Origin: Chelativorans alearensis
GTDB lineage: Bacteria; Pseudomonadota; Alphaproteobacteria; Rhizobiales; Rhizobiaceae
DNA: 47,553 bases
Direction of reading: 5' to 3'
NCBI RefSeq assembly: GCF_010993735.1
Contig: NZ_WQNI01000024.1
Span: 1 to 47,553, forward strand
A model generated the notes under the pieces. That model saw only the letters and a program-made list of their open reading frames with translations. It did not search any database and was not told the origin of the DNA. A program made the translations under genes and the position numbers. Shown here piece after piece: positions 45,230-47,553 of this stretch; within the stretch, counting starts at the first letter, position 1, and each line of letters begins with the position of its first letter.

Positions 45230-47233
45230 TCAGTCGGCCACTCTGGCAAGGACCGGCAGCGGCTTGGTGAAGGAGTCCTGCAGGAGATCGTCGATGCGCT
45301 CGCGCTCGCGCTCGAAAGCGGCGAGTGTTTCGCCTTCGAGGGTGTGGCTGTCGGGCAGGCGCACGCGCATCGGGTCGACCTTGCGGTCGTTGACAATCAG
45401 CTCGTAGTGCAGGTGGTTGCCCTTCGCCAGGCCGGTAGCGCCGACATAACCGATGATCTGCCCCTGGCGAACCGTGGCGCCGGGGACGACGCCCTTGGCG
45501 ATGCCGCTCTGGTGGTTGTACGAGGTGCGGTAGCCGTTGGCGTGGCGGATGATCGTCTGGCGTCCGTAGCCTGCCGACCATCCGGCCTTCTCGACCACAC
45601 CGTCACCGGAAGCGATGATGGGCGTGCCGCTCGGAGCAGCCCAGTCGACGCCCGTGTGCATGCGCGAATAGCCGAGGATGGGGTGCCGGCGCATGCCGAA
45701 GGCGGAGGTGAAGCGGCCATTGGGCACGGGGTTGCGCAGCAGGAACGGCCGCGCGCTGCGGCCTTCGCGATCGAAATAATCCGTGCCGCCGCCGGGGAGC
45801 TCGAACAGGTAATAGGTCCGCGTCTTGCCTCCAAAGGTGGCCGAGACGTAGAGAAGCTCGGAATTTTCCGAAGCGCTTCCGTCTTCGTTGGGTTGTGAGA
45901 AGAAAACCTCGACCTGGTCAGAGAGGGAAAGGCGCGACTGATAGTCGACGTCGGCCGCCAGAAGACGGATGAGTCGCCGCGCCAACGGCTTGGTGAGACC
46001 GTAGGAATAAGCAGCGTTGTATATCCCGTCATACACGCGCGGCAGATCGGCACGGGATACCGGCAGCTGGGGGCCGTCGTCGAGCGCGGCCAGAAGTTCC
46101 CTTCCCGATTTCGGTTCTTCCGCCGGGACGAACTGGCCCCTGTCGTCCAGGGCGATGGTCACGAGATGCTGCCTGCCGTTATAGACGCTCGTGCGCACCA
46201 CTTCGCTGGTCTCATCCCCAGCTTCGATACCGACGCGCAGTAGCGTACCGGCCTTGAGCGCATTCGTGTTGAGCAGCTTGGCGATCGCCTCGGCCATGCC
46301 CGAAACATCCTCGCCCTCGTAGCCGGCATCGCGGAAGGCATCGATGATCGGTTTATCTTCCGCGAAGGAGATGATGTCTTCGGCAAATCCGATCGAAGGT
46401 CCGTCGGGGGTGTTGCGCGGCGCAACCGAGACGTTTTCCTGGACGATACGGGCGCCGAAGTTGGAAAGCGCCTGAGTGGCGAGCGATTCACCGAACCGCT
46501 GCGGGTCTATATAATGCAGAGCCGCCACCTGGACGTCGCCTTCCGTGAGAATGGCGCTGGTCGTGCGCACCACCTGCTCGACCTCCTCGGCCGTCAGGTC
46601 GCTGTTCTCGTCGAAGGAGGCTGTCTGCAACGGAAAGGGAAGCGTGCGCAGGCTCACCTCGCTTTCCACTTTCGCCCCATAGATAAGGCCGGTGCGGGCG
46701 GCGCTGGCCGCGCCATCCTCGGCAAAGACGGAAAGCGGATCGAAGGGCGGGTAGTCCTTGCTGGTGGTGTGGCCGGCGGCAAGCGCCATCCTGACATGGA
46801 CGAAAGGCAAAGTGCGCACGACGTCGCGGTCGCCTTCCTTCAGCACCGTCGACACCTCCATCAAGCGGCGGTCGCTCGGTTTGGCCAGCGCGCGCGAGGG
46901 AATGAGCCGGGCGGTCTTGGCCGCTTCGCCCGACCCCTCGGCCATATCCTCGAGGAGCACAATCTCCGGCGGCGTGGCAAGCTGCTCGCGTCCGTCAAGA
47001 GCCGCGGAGAGCGCAACGCCCATGAGCACAGTCGATGTCAGGCCGGTCAGGAAGGTGCCGACGAGCCAGCGCGCCGATATTTCACGGCGGTCGGGGGGGC
47101 CGCTGCGTCCATCCGCTATCAGCGGCGGCTGGTCATCGAGGGAAGGTCTCGCGCTTGCCTCTTCCAACGTCGTTTCCCGCTCCCATTGATCCGGCCGCAC
47201 TCGCCGGCGGCTCCGATCCGTGCAAGAAGTCAT
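45230..47233 (-). CDS. Membrane-anchored M23 peptidoglycan endopeptidase
   Basis: 667 residues from ATG 47233 (GTG 47200 is an alternative with GGAG). A cytoplasmic basic N-terminus is followed by one membrane helix (ARWLVGTFLTGLTSTVLMGVAL), a long periplasmic region with a LysM/Opacity-like segment (NTNALKAGTLLRVGI), and the M23 domain with zinc ligands His 526 and Asp 530 (HTGVD) and His 609 in HLHYE. All ligands are intact, so it should cut peptidoglycan cross-links rather than act as an activator only. It faces the L,D-transpeptidase gene. The gap 47234-47483 shows no gene. Confidence 0.93.
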   Translation of the reverse strand: MTSCTDRSRRRVRPDQWERETTLEEASARPSLDDQPPLIADGRSGPPDRREISARWLVGTFLTGLTSTVLMGVALSAALDGREQLATPPEIVLLEDMAEGSGEAAKTARLIPSRALAKPSDRRLMEVSTVLKEGDRDVVRTLPFVHVRMALAAGHTTSKDYPPFDPLSVFAEDGAASAARTGLIYGAKVESEVSLRTLPFPLQTASFDENSDLTAEEVEQVVRTTSAILTEGDVQVAALHYIDPQRFGESLATQALSNFGARIVQENVSVAPRNTPDGPSIGFAEDIISFAEDKPIIDAFRDAGYEGEDVSGMAEAIAKLLNTNALKAGTLLRVGIEAGDETSEVVRTSVYNGRQHLVTIALDDRGQFVPAEEPKSGRELLAALDDGPQLPVSRADLPRVYDGIYNAAYSYGLTKPLARRLIRLLAADVDYQSRLSLSDQVEVFFSQPNEDGSASENSELLYVSATFGGKTRTYYLFELPGGGTDYFDREGRSARPFLLRNPVPNGRFTSAFGMRRHPILGYSRMHTGVDWAAPSGTPIIASGDGVVEKAGWSAGYGRQTIIRHANGYRTSYNHQSGIAKGVVPGATVRQGQIIGYVGATGLAKGNHLHYELIVNDRKVDPMRVRLPDSHTLEGETLAAFERERERIDDLLQDSFTKPLPVLARVAD

Positions 47234-47483
47234 GCCCGGCAGAGTCGGCCAAGTCAATGCACAGGCACCGCACCGGCGCGCCTGGCAAATGTCCGTGGTC
47301 GCAAAACGTCCCCCAATCAGTCGTACTGGAAATGAGCTTACGACACACTCATATAACACGACGTAGGCAGGGAATTGGGCCCCAATGTGTCCTTCCACAA
47401 GCCGGATGTCGGTGCCTGTCTCCGCAGGGCGGTGACGGGCAAACTGAGCGTCGCAAAAAATTCAAAAAACTTCACATTTGGCG

Positions 47484-47513
47484 TTGACAGTTTGGAATAG
47501 CGGCGGGTATATA
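47484..47513 (+). promoter_or_regulatory. Strong sigma-70 promoter reading out of the right edge
   Basis: TTGACA (47484-47489), an 18-base spacer and TATATA (47508-47513), preceded by an A/T-rich stretch (about 47455-47480) resembling an UP element. The downstream CGCGGCACAACGAGGGCGGC resembles the leader of stable RNA operons in the group, though no RNA gene lies inside the window. Confidence 0.7.
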
Positions 47514-47553
47514 CGCGGCACAACGAGGGCGGCGGCGCCGCTGGCGACAGAGA

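Overview
The window is high-GC DNA from an alphaproteobacterium, most likely a member of the Hyphomicrobiales (Rhizobiales) close to Mesorhizobium, Chelativorans or Brucella. The evidence is gene order: secA / parvulin / argJ / GNAT / mutT, then comF-grxC-nit-DUF1178, ubiG / lysC-ptsP-prfA-prmC, DUF4167 and clpB. Rhizobial-type palindromic intergenic repeats and an alphaproteobacterial DUF4167 protein support this. No tRNA, rRNA body, CRISPR array, transposase or prophage gene was seen. The organism assignment is inference from synteny, not from a marker gene.

Layout. 1-3.9 kb: the tail of an upstream protein and a large outer-membrane beta-barrel gene that carries a one-base frameshift near 573. 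4.0-7.0 kb: a two-gene polysaccharide unit (flippase and BioF2/CelD-like acyltransferase) divergent from a small helix-hairpin-helix protein. 7.2-9.35 kb: an accessory patch with a divergent pair of exported putative proteases (ClpP-like serine type and HExxH type) and a GAF-domain gene fragment. 9.36-15.5 kb: HxlR/GST divergent pair, secA, an exported parvulin, and a TetR/small membrane protein pair with a 16-bp perfect operator. 15.7-23.9 kb: argJ-GNAT-mutT, an orphan Flp pilin, a SAM methyltransferase, the coupled comF-grxC-nit-DUF1178 chain, and ubiG. 24.2-33.7 kb: the conserved core lysC-ptsP-prfA-prmC, DUF4167 and clpB, the last with a sigma-32-like promoter.

34.4-39.9 kb: a polysaccharide module. 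A sulfotransferase-like gene faces a translationally coupled operon of flippase, pyruvyl transferase and GT2, followed by GT4. 40-43.7 kb: a repeat-rich zone with at least four intergenic repeat families around an AraC regulator and a VOC/DoxX pair. It includes a 1.18-kb gene-free stretch with stacked hairpins that may encode a structured RNA. 43.7-47.2 kb: an L,D-transpeptidase convergent with a membrane-anchored M23 endopeptidase, both acting on peptidoglycan. The window ends with a strong sigma-70 promoter pointing out of the right edge, possibly for a stable RNA operon.

How the genes work together: PrmC methylates the GGQ glutamine of PrfA, encoded by the overlapping gene. PtsP starts the nitrogen PTS cascade. 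SecA exports the parvulin, the transpeptidase and the other signal-peptide proteins listed. Two separate flippase loci suggest that at least two surface glycans are made.
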